Part shown: positions 23,176 to 31,808 of the stretch, one piece after another
Position numbering within the stretch: position 1 is the stretch's first letter
Layout: each line of letters begins with the position of its first letter
Assembly (NCBI GenBank): GCA_022447605.1
Contig: JAKVBG010000009.1
Coordinates: forward strand, 91,854-128,393
From: Mariniblastus sp.
GTDB taxonomy: Bacteria; Planctomycetota; Planctomycetia; Pirellulales; Pirellulaceae
Length of the DNA: 36,540 nt
Direction: 5' to 3'
Made by a program: the position numbers and the translations under genes
The notes under the pieces: model-generated
Seen by the model: the letters and a program-made list of their open reading frames with translations, nothing else
Database searches by the model: none
What the model was told of the DNA's origin: nothing

Positions 23176-24669
23176 TCACTCCCGCTTGATTCGACTGGCA
23201 ATCATGCGAATGACCTCGTCCGAGGTGACGCCGATCAGGATGACGGCCCCGATAATTGCGTATTCCAGCTCATCCGGAATTTTTAGCAGCACGATCGAGT
23301 TGTACAGCGTCTGCATCAGGGCCGTACCAACCACCACGCCGATGATGCTTCCTTCACCCCCTCGCAGGCTGCAACCGCCCAATACGGCTGCGGCGATGGC
23401 GTACAACTCGAAGAAATTGCCAAAACTGCTGGGCGCAATCGAATTGGCGTCCAGGGCGAACAGGATTCCGCCTATCCCGGTCAGCACGGCGCACAGGATA
23501 TAGGCCAGGATCGTCATTCTGCCGGTGTTGACACCTGAGTAACGGGCGGCTTCTTCGTTCCTGCCGAGGGCCAGGATATAGCGGCCCCAGATCGTGAAAT
23601 TGAGGAAGATAATCGCTGCAACCGTTAGTAACAGCAGGAAGAAAAACGAGTAGGGGATGCCAAAGGACGAGCCGCCGGAATCCCACAGCACCAGGCGCCC
23701 GGTTGCCAACAGGCCGAGAGATCCCTCGAATTCGTTGCCAAAACCGAGGGTTTGGTCATTGGACAGCCAGCGGGACAGGCCTCGGTAAATCAACAGGCCG
23801 CACAGGGTGACGACAAATGGCTGCTGTTTCAACTTGGTAATCAGGACACCATGGATCATCCCCAGTCCGAGCGCAATCAGCAGGACCGATAGAATGGCCA
23901 CCGGAACCGACATTTTCTGTTTGCGAGCCAGTGGGATCGCGATGTACGTCGCATCGATCCCGTCGAGTGACTCGGTAAACGTCACGCGGTTCAGGCCGGG
24001 AGTCGAACCGGTCGGTTCGACCGCGGCGACGGTCTTCTCTTTCAGGCCACGTTCCGGGTGGACAAACCAGACCCGGTCCCGGGGAGTGAGTTGCCCAAAC
24101 GGAATATTCAGGTGATCGCCCGAGACGGCCGAGATCGGGTACATGGCAGCGATCTTGCCGACTGACCGATTGCCGGAATCGGTTTTGTCATCGCGGGTCA
24201 AAGCCTGATCGACGAGGATCTCGCTGGCCTGACGACCCTCGTATTCAGTCGGTTGGATGGCGGTAATGGTCAACATGGCGTTGCGCGCACGACGGCCCCC
24301 GTAATACCGTACTGTCTGACCGGGACTGAAATTTGCGTCCGGGTTGACGATCAGTTTTTTGTCCGCCGCCTTGATTTCCAGCACGTCGGTCGAGACGTAA
24401 GGGTTGTAGGAGACCGAGAGGAACAGGGCCAACAGGCAGGCGATAAAGCAGACCAGTGACCCGATCGACAGATCGATCCCGCTGCTGATGATGACAAACG
24501 AGACACCGATTCCCAGGATGCCGAACAAGGCCGTACGGCGCAACAGGTTCTCGATATTGTTCGGCTTGAGGAAGTTCTCGGGGACCTGGTAGGCCAGGAA
24601 TGCCCACAACAGGACCAACAGGATCGAGATCCCAATGATTTTTACCAAGCCTGTCAGGTTTTCACTCAT
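23176..24669 (-). CDS. Ribose-type sugar ABC transporter permease with a large soluble insertion
   Basis: This 497-residue permease is of the RbsC/BPD_transp_2 family, whose members are usually about 320-340 residues. The canonical parts are present: GVSFVIISSGIDLSIGSL (about 55-72), MIHGVLITKLKQQPFVVTL (271-289), GRYILALGRNEEAARYSGV and YAIAAAVLGGCSLRGGEGS. About 160 hydrophilic residues (roughly 90-252, nt 23914-24402) interrupt the protein after the membrane segment that follows the SGIDLS motif. They look like a folded beta-rich domain (TVRYYGGRRARNAMLTITAI, RDRVWFVHPE). ATG 24669 lies 9 bp after the ATPase stop. The sugar is not known. Confidence 0.9.
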   Translation of the reverse strand: MSENLTGLVKIIGISILLVLLWAFLAYQVPENFLKPNNIENLLRRTALFGILGIGVSFVIISSGIDLSIGSLVCFIACLLALFLSVSYNPYVSTDVLEIKAADKKLIVNPDANFSPGQTVRYYGGRRARNAMLTITAIQPTEYEGRQASEILVDQALTRDDKTDSGNRSVGKIAAMYPISAVSGDHLNIPFGQLTPRDRVWFVHPERGLKEKTVAAVEPTGSTPGLNRVTFTESLDGIDATYIAIPLARKQKMSVPVAILSVLLIALGLGMIHGVLITKLKQQPFVVTLCGLLIYRGLSRWLSNDQTLGFGNEFEGSLGLLATGRLVLWDSGGSSFGIPYSFFFLLLLTVAAIIFLNFTIWGRYILALGRNEEAARYSGVNTGRMTILAYILCAVLTGIGGILFALDANSIAPSSFGNFFELYAIAAAVLGGCSLRGGEGSIIGVVVGTALMQTLYNSIVLLKIPDELEYAIIGAVILIGVTSDEVIRMIASRIKRE

Positions 24670-24678
24670 CGCGTTTCA

Positions 24679-26196
24679 TTAAGCCTTCATGGAATGGTCG
24701 GTCGCTGTGCCGGTCGCCAATTGCATCACGGCTTGCTCACTCAGTTGTTGATGATCCAGCACCCCGGTTATTTGACCTTCGTGCAGGACAATGACCCGGT
24801 CGGCCAGTCCCAGGATTTCCTCCATTTCACTGGAGGCAAACAGGATGGCCATCGACCTGGAGGCAAGTTGTTCCATTAATTTATAGATTTGTTCCTTCGC
24901 TCCAATATCAATGCCGCGGGTCGGTTCGTCCAGCAAGAGGATTTTGGGATCCTGGGCCAGCCATTTGCCGATCACGACCTTTTGCTGGTTTCCACCGGAC
25001 AGGAATTTGACGAGTTGTCCGATCGAGGGTGTCTTGATGTCCAATAAATCGCACATTTCAAGCGAGGACTGTCGTTGCTTGGAAAAATTGGAGAATCCGG
25101 GCCCGCGCTGGTTCGGTTTCAAGTTCGGCAGCCCGATATTGTTAGCGACCGAGAAATCGGTAATCAGGCCATGCTGTTTACGATCTTCCGGTACCAGGCA
25201 GATCCCCTGGTCGATCGCCTGAGACGGCGAGTTCAGTTGCACCGGCTCACCCTCCAACCAGCACTGGCCGGCCACCAAGGGGGTGACACCGAACAGGGAC
25301 TGCAGCATTTCTGTTCGACCGGCTCCTACCAGGCCTGCCAGCCCGACAATTTCACCGGCCCGGATTTCAAAGGAGAGCTCATGCTGTGGCCATTCGACGG
25401 TGCGGATCTTCTCGGCCTTGAATACCACGTCTCCCGTGGGGTGTCGCTGCCGGGTGTAGAACTGGGAAACGTCGCGACCCACCATCCGCTGGACCATCGC
25501 ATCATGCTGGATCTGATCTCCCACCAATTCCCCTGCGTTCTTTCCATCACGCAGCACCACGACCCGGTCGGCCAGTCGCTTGACTTCTGCCAGGCGGTGT
25601 GAAATGTAGATGATACTGACCCCCTGGGAACGGAGTTGGCCAATCAAGCGGAACAGGGCTTCGCTCTCTCTGGCCGAGAGGCTGGAGGTCGGTTCGTCCA
25701 TGATCAGTACGCGGGCATTGACCGAGAGTGCCTTGGCTATTTCAACCATCTGCTGTTTACCGATCGTCAGTGAGCCGACCACCGTCGTGGGGGCCACGTC
25801 GAGACCAACCTGTTCCAGAAACCCGGTCGAACGGCGATTGATTTCCCGTCGGTTGATGATCCCGGCTGTACGGGGCTCTCGTCCCAGAAAGATGTTCTGG
25901 CCGATATTCAGGTTGTCACAGAGGTTCAGTTCCTGGTGAATCAGGACGATCCCGTGATCCATCGCTTCGCGGGTCGACTCGAAGTGGCACCTCTGGCCGT
26001 CGATCCGGATCTCCCCCGCATCGGCTGTTTGCACGCCCGCCAGGATCTTCATCAAGGTGCTTTTGCCCGCCCCGTTTTCTCCGATCACGGCAAGCACTTC
26101 ACCCGGACCCAGGCTCAGGCTGACCTGGTCCACGGCAAGAACTCCCGGAAATCGTTTGCTTAACTGTTGGACGTCAAGCAGCGGTTCGACGGACAT
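24679..26196 (-). CDS. Ribose-type sugar ABC transporter ATP-binding protein (tandem NBDs)
   Basis: This 505-residue ATPase is of the RbsA/MglA type with two nucleotide-binding halves. The first half has Walker A GENGAGKST (39-47), LTIGKQQMVEIAKAL as signature region and VLIMDEPTSSLS as Walker B. The second half has the degenerate Walker A GLVGAGRTEM, signature LSGGNQQKVVIGKWL and Walker B ILLLDEPTRGID. A degenerate second P-loop is usual in this family. The gene starts almost directly after the binding-protein stop and lies 9 bp before the permease gene. Confidence 0.93.
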   Translation of the reverse strand: MSVEPLLDVQQLSKRFPGVLAVDQVSLSLGPGEVLAVIGENGAGKSTLMKILAGVQTADAGEIRIDGQRCHFESTREAMDHGIVLIHQELNLCDNLNIGQNIFLGREPRTAGIINRREINRRSTGFLEQVGLDVAPTTVVGSLTIGKQQMVEIAKALSVNARVLIMDEPTSSLSARESEALFRLIGQLRSQGVSIIYISHRLAEVKRLADRVVVLRDGKNAGELVGDQIQHDAMVQRMVGRDVSQFYTRQRHPTGDVVFKAEKIRTVEWPQHELSFEIRAGEIVGLAGLVGAGRTEMLQSLFGVTPLVAGQCWLEGEPVQLNSPSQAIDQGICLVPEDRKQHGLITDFSVANNIGLPNLKPNQRGPGFSNFSKQRQSSLEMCDLLDIKTPSIGQLVKFLSGGNQQKVVIGKWLAQDPKILLLDEPTRGIDIGAKEQIYKLMEQLASRSMAILFASSEMEEILGLADRVIVLHEGQITGVLDHQQLSEQAVMQLATGTATDHSMKA

Positions 26197-26199
26197 ACA

Positions 26200-27261
26200 T
26201 TACTGGGTGGTGGCACCCGTCTTCGCTTTCAGGTCGGCCCAGAATTCATCCACGTTTTCGGGGGTAACCGAGCGGGCTGAGATGTCGATGAATTTGCCTT
26301 CCGGGATGACCGACTGGTTTCCCTTGAGCAATTCGGAAAGGATTTTGACGGATTGGTAGCCATATTCGTATGGATTCTGGACCACCGTTCCGATCACGTT
26401 GCCATCCTTGATCCCCTGCAGGGTTGCGTCGTCTTCGTCGAACCCGACGATCTTGATTTCACCCAGTTTATTGGCCTGCTTCAGGGCCTGGATGATGGCC
26501 GGCGGGTTGTAGGCGAACAGTCCTGCGAACAGGTCAACTTCTGAATACGTGTTGAGGGCATCCTCGGTTTTTTGTTTGGCAACTTCTGGTTTTCCCTGGT
26601 CGGTCAAGGTCGCCAGGATCGTGTACTTGTCACCCTTGATTTCCCCTTCAACCGGGTCAAAACGGGTGTCGTCATCGGGTCGGTCGAGCAATTCATCGAT
26701 CACGCCCTGCCTTCGTTTCTTGGCATTGTCCTGTTCCAGTCGACCGATCGTGATGATGATCTCCCCGCCATCTGGCAATGCTTCCTTGATCAACTTGCCC
26801 ACCAGGCGGCCACCCCGGTAATTGTCCATGCCGATATACATCAGGCGATTGGTGTCGGGTGCGTCCGAGTCGTGGGTCAACAAGGGGACCTGAGATGCCC
26901 AGTTGTTGACCATCTCTTTCTGGTTGTCGGCGTCGATGGGACTGATGGCCAGGGCATCGATTCCGCTGGACATCAGGTCTTCGATGATCTGTTTCTGTTT
27001 GGTCGCGGTTGCCTCATTCGGGAACCGGACGTCCACGTCGACATCGAAGTCTTTGGCTGCATCATTGCAACCGACCTCGGCGATGTTCCAGAAGCTGGCG
27101 ATCTGGTTGGTCACAAAGGCAATCGTCGGGCGGTCCTGGTCGGCCGACGTCGCCTGGTTGGTGGGGTCGGTTGAATGGGTCGACGTCTTCTCTTTCTCGG
27201 AAGCACAACCTGCACAAACGGCAAACATGACGATGAGAAATAGACTGGCATGGCGATGCAT
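26200..27261 (-). CDS. Ribose-type sugar ABC transporter substrate-binding lipoprotein
   Basis: This 353-residue protein has a lipoprotein signal peptide with lipobox VCAGC (Cys near residue 19), a Ser/Thr-rich linker, then a type I periplasmic binding fold (Peripla_BP_4, RbsB-like). Recognisable segments are TIAFVTNQIASFWNIAEVGC, DLMSSGIDALAISPIDADN, YIGMDNYRGGRLVGKLI and GEIKIVGFDEDDATLQGI. It should bind a pentose, hexose or related polyol in the periplasm and hand it to the ATPase/permease pair. GGGAG lies 7 bp upstream of the ATG. It is the first gene of the operon. Confidence 0.92.
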   Translation of the reverse strand: MHRHASLFLIVMFAVCAGCASEKEKTSTHSTDPTNQATSADQDRPTIAFVTNQIASFWNIAEVGCNDAAKDFDVDVDVRFPNEATATKQKQIIEDLMSSGIDALAISPIDADNQKEMVNNWASQVPLLTHDSDAPDTNRLMYIGMDNYRGGRLVGKLIKEALPDGGEIIITIGRLEQDNAKKRRQGVIDELLDRPDDDTRFDPVEGEIKGDKYTILATLTDQGKPEVAKQKTEDALNTYSEVDLFAGLFAYNPPAIIQALKQANKLGEIKIVGFDEDDATLQGIKDGNVIGTVVQNPYEYGYQSVKILSELLKGNQSVIPEGKFIDISARSVTPENVDEFWADLKAKTGATTQ

Positions 27262-27596
27262 TGGAAACTCCCAATAGTTAGCTTGGTCCGCTCAATATTT
27301 ATCTTCTGAGATGTCACGCTGACACGCGACAGACAGGTCAGTCTAGTTGATTAAAGGAAACCTGTCCAAGATGCGAACGTTCTGAATTCGGTAGTTGGTC
27401 AATCGTTTTTGAGACGAACCGGTATCTTTTGAGCAGCCTGCCCGTTTTGAACCGGAACGACGGTCCATTGGCTCATCCAGGTTCCGATCCGGCGGAGGAC
27501 TGGCGGGGCGATGGCGTGGGCCTTGGACTCGGCCTGTGACGGCCTGCCGAAGGGCAGGACCCAATAGGGCGAGCGAGCGTTCTAAAAATGAAAATG
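27262..27596. other. Upstream region of the sugar ABC operon
   Basis: This gene-free stretch holds the leader of the sugar operon. An AT-rich patch near 27291-27303 could contribute a -10 box, but no good -35 was found. TGTC/GACA-type short repeats (27313-27340) could bind a regulator. A perfect hairpin CCTGCC-GAAG-GGCAGG lies at 27543-27558, about 40 nt past the tRNA 3' end, without a T-tract. No gene was recognised. Confidence 0.4.
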
Positions 27597-27669
27597 TGGT
27601 CAGGGCCGGGATCGAACCGGCGACACATGGATTTTCAGTCCATTGCTCTACCAACTGAGCTACCTGACC
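27597..27669 (-). tRNA. tRNA-Phe (anticodon GAA)
   Basis: On the minus strand the sequence folds as a 73-nt cloverleaf. The acceptor stem is GGTCAGG/CCTGACC, the D arm GCTC...GAGC, the anticodon stem ATGGA/TCCAT with loop CTGAAAA, and the T arm GCCGG-TTCGATC-CCGGC. The discriminator base is A. The anticodon GAA (27634-27636) reads UUY codons for phenylalanine. CCA is not encoded, because the bases after the discriminator are CAT. Confidence 0.97.
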
Positions 27670-27703
27670 AAGCGATACGGTATTTCTACCGATCGAGAGA
27701 CAG

Positions 27704-27733
27704 AATTTACTGGAAACTCAATTGGACTGTCAA
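27704..27733 (-). promoter_or_regulatory. Putative promoter of the tRNA-Phe gene
   Basis: On the minus strand a perfect TTGACA (27733-27728) and TAAATT (27709-27704) are separated by 18 bp. The -10 box ends about 35 nt before the tRNA 5' end, consistent with a short tRNA leader. Confidence 0.5.
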
Positions 27734-27847
27734 TCGAAAGCCACGTTGAAGATCCGGTTCCAACCGAAAAAGTGGAGATTTAACGGTTATATCTGCCCCA
27801 AATTTAGGTAGGACACCGGTTTGAACCTACTCTCCGGTACCGAATAG

Positions 27848-27876
27848 TTGACACCAAAAATGGTAGAATCTACGAT
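27848..27876 (+). promoter_or_regulatory. Putative promoter for the prenyltransferase/ExbBD cluster
   Basis: A perfect TTGACA (27848-27853) and TACGAT (27871-27876) have the ideal 17-bp spacing and point toward the gene starting at 28082, giving a leader of about 200 nt. It lies in the 412-bp gap between the tRNA gene and that gene (27670-28081), where no other gene was recognised. Confidence 0.5.
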
Positions 27877-28081
27877 AATAGCAGCCCTGCCTTCGCCTCG
27901 GCCTGGAAATTTTGGAACTTTTGTTCTGCTGTTTCCTGGTCAACTTCCTAGAATTCACGCAACGGGACCGGTTCTTCACGGATCGATCGTGAATTTGGGG
28001 CAGAGAACCCATCAGCAAAACGACGGGGGCCACCTGGCCGGTGATGGTGCCAACGAAAAATGGAAGAGGTGAAGTAGCTTG

Positions 28082-29809
28082 ATGACGATCCTTCAGAACC
28101 GCTGCATGCGAATCCACTTTGTCTTATTACTCGGTTTCTTCCTGTTGGGGATCGTGCCTCAACAGCGGGTCCTGGCCCAGGTCGAATTTGACCCGGAGCA
28201 CCCGAAAGTTCGCAAGATGGCCCTCGACGCGGTCGCTTACCTGACGGCGAACCCTCCTGGTGAAACGGGCCAGTTGGTCCTGACTGCTTTGGCGATCACC
28301 GAGTGTACGAAGCGATATGACAACATGGTGCCTGTCGACCACCCGGTGGTCGTCGCGGCGATCGATCGAATCGTGGCGAGCATGAATGTGGACCCCAGTC
28401 AGGGCGGCAATATTCTCAAGCATAATGCGACCTATATCCCGGCCCTGGCCTGTATCCTCCTCTGTGATGTAAACGATGAACGGTACAAGGACCAGATCAT
28501 CAGGTTACTGCGGGAGCTGGAGAGCCGGCAGAACGCGGACGGCGGGTTTGGCTACCTGGGCGACAACAAGACGGTCGGTGATACATCCCAGATGCAGTAC
28601 ATCGGACTCGCCCTTTACGTCGCCCACCATCACGGTTTCAAGGTCGACCTGAATGGTGCTAAGCGAGCGGTCGAATGGCTGGCTGGCACGGTCCGTCCCG
28701 AGGGAAGCTGGTATTATCAATACAAGGGCGGTCGGGCAAATGTTGGCCCGAGTGGCAAGCCGAAAGATAAGTTGACGTTGTCGATCCATGCCGCCGGTGC
28801 GGGCACGATGTACCTGTTGGCTGATTTCTTGCAGTTGACGCCCCGTACCCGACGCGGTCCGAGTGGAAAGACGCAAAATGGCCTACCGCCGTCGGTGTCG
28901 ATTTATGTCAAGCCGGCCGAGGAGGGTGGAGCCGTTGCCAAGAAGGGCCCTCTGGTCAACGCGAACACGGGGATGATCCAAGGTGCCAAGCGGAGCGTGA
29001 ACCAGTTTTTTGGCAAGTACTTCAGTATCAAGACCGACAAGCGTGAATCCTGGAATTACTATTACCTTTATGCCCTGGAGCGGTATGCCTATTTCCGGGA
29101 GCGGGCCGAGGGGGAGTTCAAAGAACACCCAACCTGGTACGACCAGGGTGTCTATTACCTGGCAGGCCAGTTGTATGGTGATGGTGGCTTCAAACAGGGA
29201 TCCATGGGTGGGTCCAGTCGGAGTGTTGCCACGTCGTTCGCGATCCTCTTCCTCGTTCGAAGTAGCGAGGTTCTCGTGCTTCCGTCCAACGCCTCGCGCG
29301 CCAATGGCAACCAGGGTTTTGCGGAAAACGTTCGAATCAAGCAAAGTGAAAAAGGGACCGTGCAGGCGCTGGAAGGCGTGCAGGGGATCGAGAACGTGAT
29401 GCAACTGCTGCAGAACGATGATGTCGAAGATGATCGCCTTGAATTGATCATTCAATCGATGGGGCCGGCGATTGCCGGGTTCTCCAGGCAGGAGGGGAAA
29501 TCGCGGAACGAGAAAATGGCGTTCATGCGGGGATTGGTGACCGAGCAGAATTATTTTCGTCGGCTGATTGGTGTGAAATTCCTCGCGCGGGAGCAGAGCA
29601 TGGACAATGTCCCGGCACTGCTCTATGCCCTGGGAGATCCAGACCTGCGAATTTGCCGGGAAGCCCATAACGGGTTGCGGTTGATCAGCCGGAAGCTCAA
29701 CTCGATTACGGTGCCCGACAAAGCGAGCTTAAACGATTATGAGATGGCAAAAACAAAATGGACGGAGTGGTTCCTGAAAATTCGCCCCGGTGCAGAACTT
29801 TTGGATTGA
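28082..29809 (+). CDS. Secreted prenyltransferase/squalene-oxidase-repeat protein with HEAT-like C-terminus
   Basis: This 575-residue protein has a signal peptide (MRIHFVLLLGFFLLGIVPQQRVLA, cleavage near residue 33). The next region contains alpha/alpha-toroid repeats of the prenyltransferase/squalene cyclase type: TGQLVLTALAITECTKRY, SRQNADGGFGYLGDNKTVGD, GAKRAVEWLAGTVRPEGSWYY, and NYYYLYALERYAYF. The catalytic DxDD motif of squalene-hopene cyclase is absent, so an enzymatic cyclase role is unlikely. The last 150 residues show HEAT-like helical repeats (VPALLYALGDPDLRICREA). It is likely a periplasmic binding or scaffold protein. ATG 28082 is chosen; TTG 28079 is an equivalent alternative, as is ATG 28106. 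It is the first gene of the ExbB/ExbD cluster. Confidence 0.82.
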   Translation: MTILQNRCMRIHFVLLLGFFLLGIVPQQRVLAQVEFDPEHPKVRKMALDAVAYLTANPPGETGQLVLTALAITECTKRYDNMVPVDHPVVVAAIDRIVASMNVDPSQGGNILKHNATYIPALACILLCDVNDERYKDQIIRLLRELESRQNADGGFGYLGDNKTVGDTSQMQYIGLALYVAHHHGFKVDLNGAKRAVEWLAGTVRPEGSWYYQYKGGRANVGPSGKPKDKLTLSIHAAGAGTMYLLADFLQLTPRTRRGPSGKTQNGLPPSVSIYVKPAEEGGAVAKKGPLVNANTGMIQGAKRSVNQFFGKYFSIKTDKRESWNYYYLYALERYAYFRERAEGEFKEHPTWYDQGVYYLAGQLYGDGGFKQGSMGGSSRSVATSFAILFLVRSSEVLVLPSNASRANGNQGFAENVRIKQSEKGTVQALEGVQGIENVMQLLQNDDVEDDRLELIIQSMGPAIAGFSRQEGKSRNEKMAFMRGLVTEQNYFRRLIGVKFLAREQSMDNVPALLYALGDPDLRICREAHNGLRLISRKLNSITVPDKASLNDYEMAKTKWTEWFLKIRPGAELLD

Positions 29810-29876
29810 CGCCGGTTTTTCAAATTCGTTGCTGGGAATTCCCGGTGATCGATGACCCACAAAACGAGATGTGAAT

Positions 29877-30758
29877 ATGAGTGCTTCGAGTAGTTCTAGA
29901 TCGGCGGCAGCGTCCCGAGCCAAGACGAGGGTGTCTGGCTATGACACGCTAAACGCCTTGCTGATTTCTGCCATTATCCTGGTTGGCTTCATGGTCACGT
30001 TGCTGTTTTTTATCTGGCTGACCATGATTCTCGATTTCAGTGGACGCCAACCTGCCACACTAGTCGCCTACTTGGAGCCTTTTGGCAACGAGAAACCTGA
30101 GGGTTACGAAGACGATATTTTCGAGCCGGGTGTCGAGGAATTTCCGGAAGTGGAAACCCCCCAGTTGAAGGACGCCTTGGAGGCGGTTACCGAAGCGGTT
30201 TCGAGTGTCAAGGCGAATCTGGAAGCTCGAGACGGGGACGCGGCAGAAATGGGGCGAGGGAAAGGTTTTGGGTCAAGGGACGGTGGTCCCGGTAACGGGA
30301 ACGCCGATGTGATCCCGGAACATAAACGATGGAAAATCGATTACGAATCAAACAATATTTCCGAGTACGCCAAGCAGTTGAGCTTTTTCGGGATTGATAT
30401 TGGCGCGGTGCAGCAGAACACGAATGGGATCACGCGGCTTCGCGATGTGGGAGGCAACCCGCAAAGGGTTGTGACGGAACGATCTGCCGAAAAGAAGACT
30501 CTCTATTTTACGCATGAAAAAAGACGAATGCGGCGTTGGGACGAGACGCTGGTCAAGCAGAACGGAATTGACCTGGAGGGGAGTTTTACCGTCCAGTTCT
30601 ACCCGATGAAAACCCGCATACTGCTCAGGCAGATTGAACAGGCTTACTTGACCGAGATAGGGCGCACGTTGCCCGATGTGCGGCGAACCTATTTCAAGGT
30701 GGTCCCTTCGGCCGGTGGCTTTGAGTTTAAATTGACCGATATGAATTTCCGTCTCTAG
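29877..30758 (+). CDS. Unknown single-pass protein with TonB-like topology
   Basis: This 293-residue protein is not recognised as a family. It has a short Ser/Ala/Arg-rich cytoplasmic N-terminus (1-22) and one strong membrane segment (about 25-53, LLISAIILVGFMVTLLFFIW). An acidic and Pro/Glu-rich stretch follows (70-125), then a Gly-rich linker (126-142) and a folded C-terminal domain of about 145 residues. Topology resembles TonB/TolA, whose linker spans the periplasm, but no TonB sequence motif is seen. It follows the prenyltransferase-repeat gene by 67 bp and precedes exbB by 343 bp. ATG 29877 is chosen over GTG 29871. A transducer role is inferred from position and topology only. Confidence 0.75.
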   Translation: MSASSSSRSAAASRAKTRVSGYDTLNALLISAIILVGFMVTLLFFIWLTMILDFSGRQPATLVAYLEPFGNEKPEGYEDDIFEPGVEEFPEVETPQLKDALEAVTEAVSSVKANLEARDGDAAEMGRGKGFGSRDGGPGNGNADVIPEHKRWKIDYESNNISEYAKQLSFFGIDIGAVQQNTNGITRLRDVGGNPQRVVTERSAEKKTLYFTHEKRRMRRWDETLVKQNGIDLEGSFTVQFYPMKTRILLRQIEQAYLTEIGRTLPDVRRTYFKVVPSAGGFEFKLTDMNFRL

Positions 30759-31101
30759 GCTTGTTGTCAGTGCATGTTGAAGGGCAGGTCGTTATTTTTA
30801 TTGTGGGCATCCCTCGTTCAAAACCCCGGCAGATTTCACGGTACGCGCCGCCGGCATGGATCGGTTGTGTGTGTGGGTTCATAGCAGGGGAGGTGGCTTG
30901 AAACGAGGTGTCGTGAGAGGGCTGTACTGGCCGGCGTTCGAACGTGTTAAGCGGTATCGATTGTCGGGCCGTACGGCAAGATGGTAAACGAAAAACCTGT
31001 TGATCCTACTGATCGCCCACTGTTTATTCGAGGGCTGTCAACCATAATGGGGGATTGGCAGATTCAGCAAATAAACTTAGTCGAGACTGAGAACAGAAGT
31101 A
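30759..31101 (+). other. Gene-free gap before exbB
   Basis: This 343-bp stretch contains no recognised gene. A 42-codon frame (30981-31109) overlaps the exbB start but has no Shine-Dalgarno site. Weak promoter-like boxes (TTGATC at 31000-31005, TTTATT at 31023-31028, 17 bp apart) could drive exbB. A 10-bp palindrome GCCGTACGGC lies at 30968-30977. Confidence 0.4.
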
Positions 31102-31746
31102 ATGGATAGCATTTTTTTAATCGTCGGTTACGCGATCTATGCGGTCTTGTTTTTGATCGCGCTGTGGGGTGCCTATTGTGTTGTCATGGTGTGGAGCCGG
31201 GTGCGCCAAAAGCAGTTCCAAAGCGAGGAACAACAGACCGTCTTTCTGGAAGCGGTAGAAGAGCCTCTGTCGCGCGGTGAGTATGAAACCGCGTCTGAAG
31301 TGTGTGAAGGTGACCGGCGGGCGACTTGTCAGCTTTCACAGTTGGCTATCAACAACCGGAAGCTCGGTTTTGCCAAGGTCAAGCAACTGGTCGCCGATCG
31401 TTTTCAACGCGACGTCTTGCAAGATCTTGAGTACCGGCTGAGCTGGGTTTATACGGTGATCAAGGCGGCACCGATGATCGGGCTGCTGGGAACGGTTATC
31501 GGGATGATGGGTGCTTTTGCCAAACTCGCTGGAGCCGACCAGGTAGACGCGAGCGCGTTGGCCAACGACATCATGTTTGCGTTGATCACTACGGCCTGCG
31601 GCCTGGCCATTGCCATTCCGCTGGTTTTGGCAGTTGCCTTTATCAATATCAAGATTCGGAAGATGGAAGACCTGGTTGCCTTTGGGATTAATCAGTTTCT
31701 TGAAATATTTAAAGAGGCGTCGATTCGCCACCCGATCAGCCAGTAA
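31102..31746 (+). CDS. ExbB/TolQ/MotA family proton channel
   Basis: This 214-residue inner membrane protein is predicted to form the proton-conducting channel with ExbD. The first membrane segment is at about 5-30, followed by a cytoplasmic region of about 85 residues. The conserved pair of segments is APMIGLLGTVIGMMGAFAKL (123-142) and IMFALITTACGLAIAIP (157-173), the core signature of the family. It is followed by two ExbD genes, the first 62 bp later. The MotA/TolQ/ExbB subfamily cannot be told apart further by eye, so no specific symbol is given. Confidence 0.93.
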   Translation: MDSIFLIVGYAIYAVLFLIALWGAYCVVMVWSRVRQKQFQSEEQQTVFLEAVEEPLSRGEYETASEVCEGDRRATCQLSQLAINNRKLGFAKVKQLVADRFQRDVLQDLEYRLSWVYTVIKAAPMIGLLGTVIGMMGAFAKLAGADQVDASALANDIMFALITTACGLAIAIPLVLAVAFINIKIRKMEDLVAFGINQFLEIFKEASIRHPISQ

Positions 31747-31808
31747 GCCGTGTTGCATCCCCGTAGCATCCCTGTCGCATTTGAAACCAAGTTCTCGCGG
31801 AATTCCGG

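Noticed and set aside
22836..23189. 117-codon plus-strand frame between the two ABC operons
   Set aside because: Low-information composition and overlap with the end of the sugar permease gene; no ribosome site.
27543..27558. Terminator after the tRNA gene
   Set aside because: The hairpin is perfect, but no T-tract follows on the minus strand.
28082..29809. Assignment as squalene-hopene cyclase
   Set aside because: The DxDD catalytic motif is not present and the protein carries a signal peptide; only the toroid repeats match.
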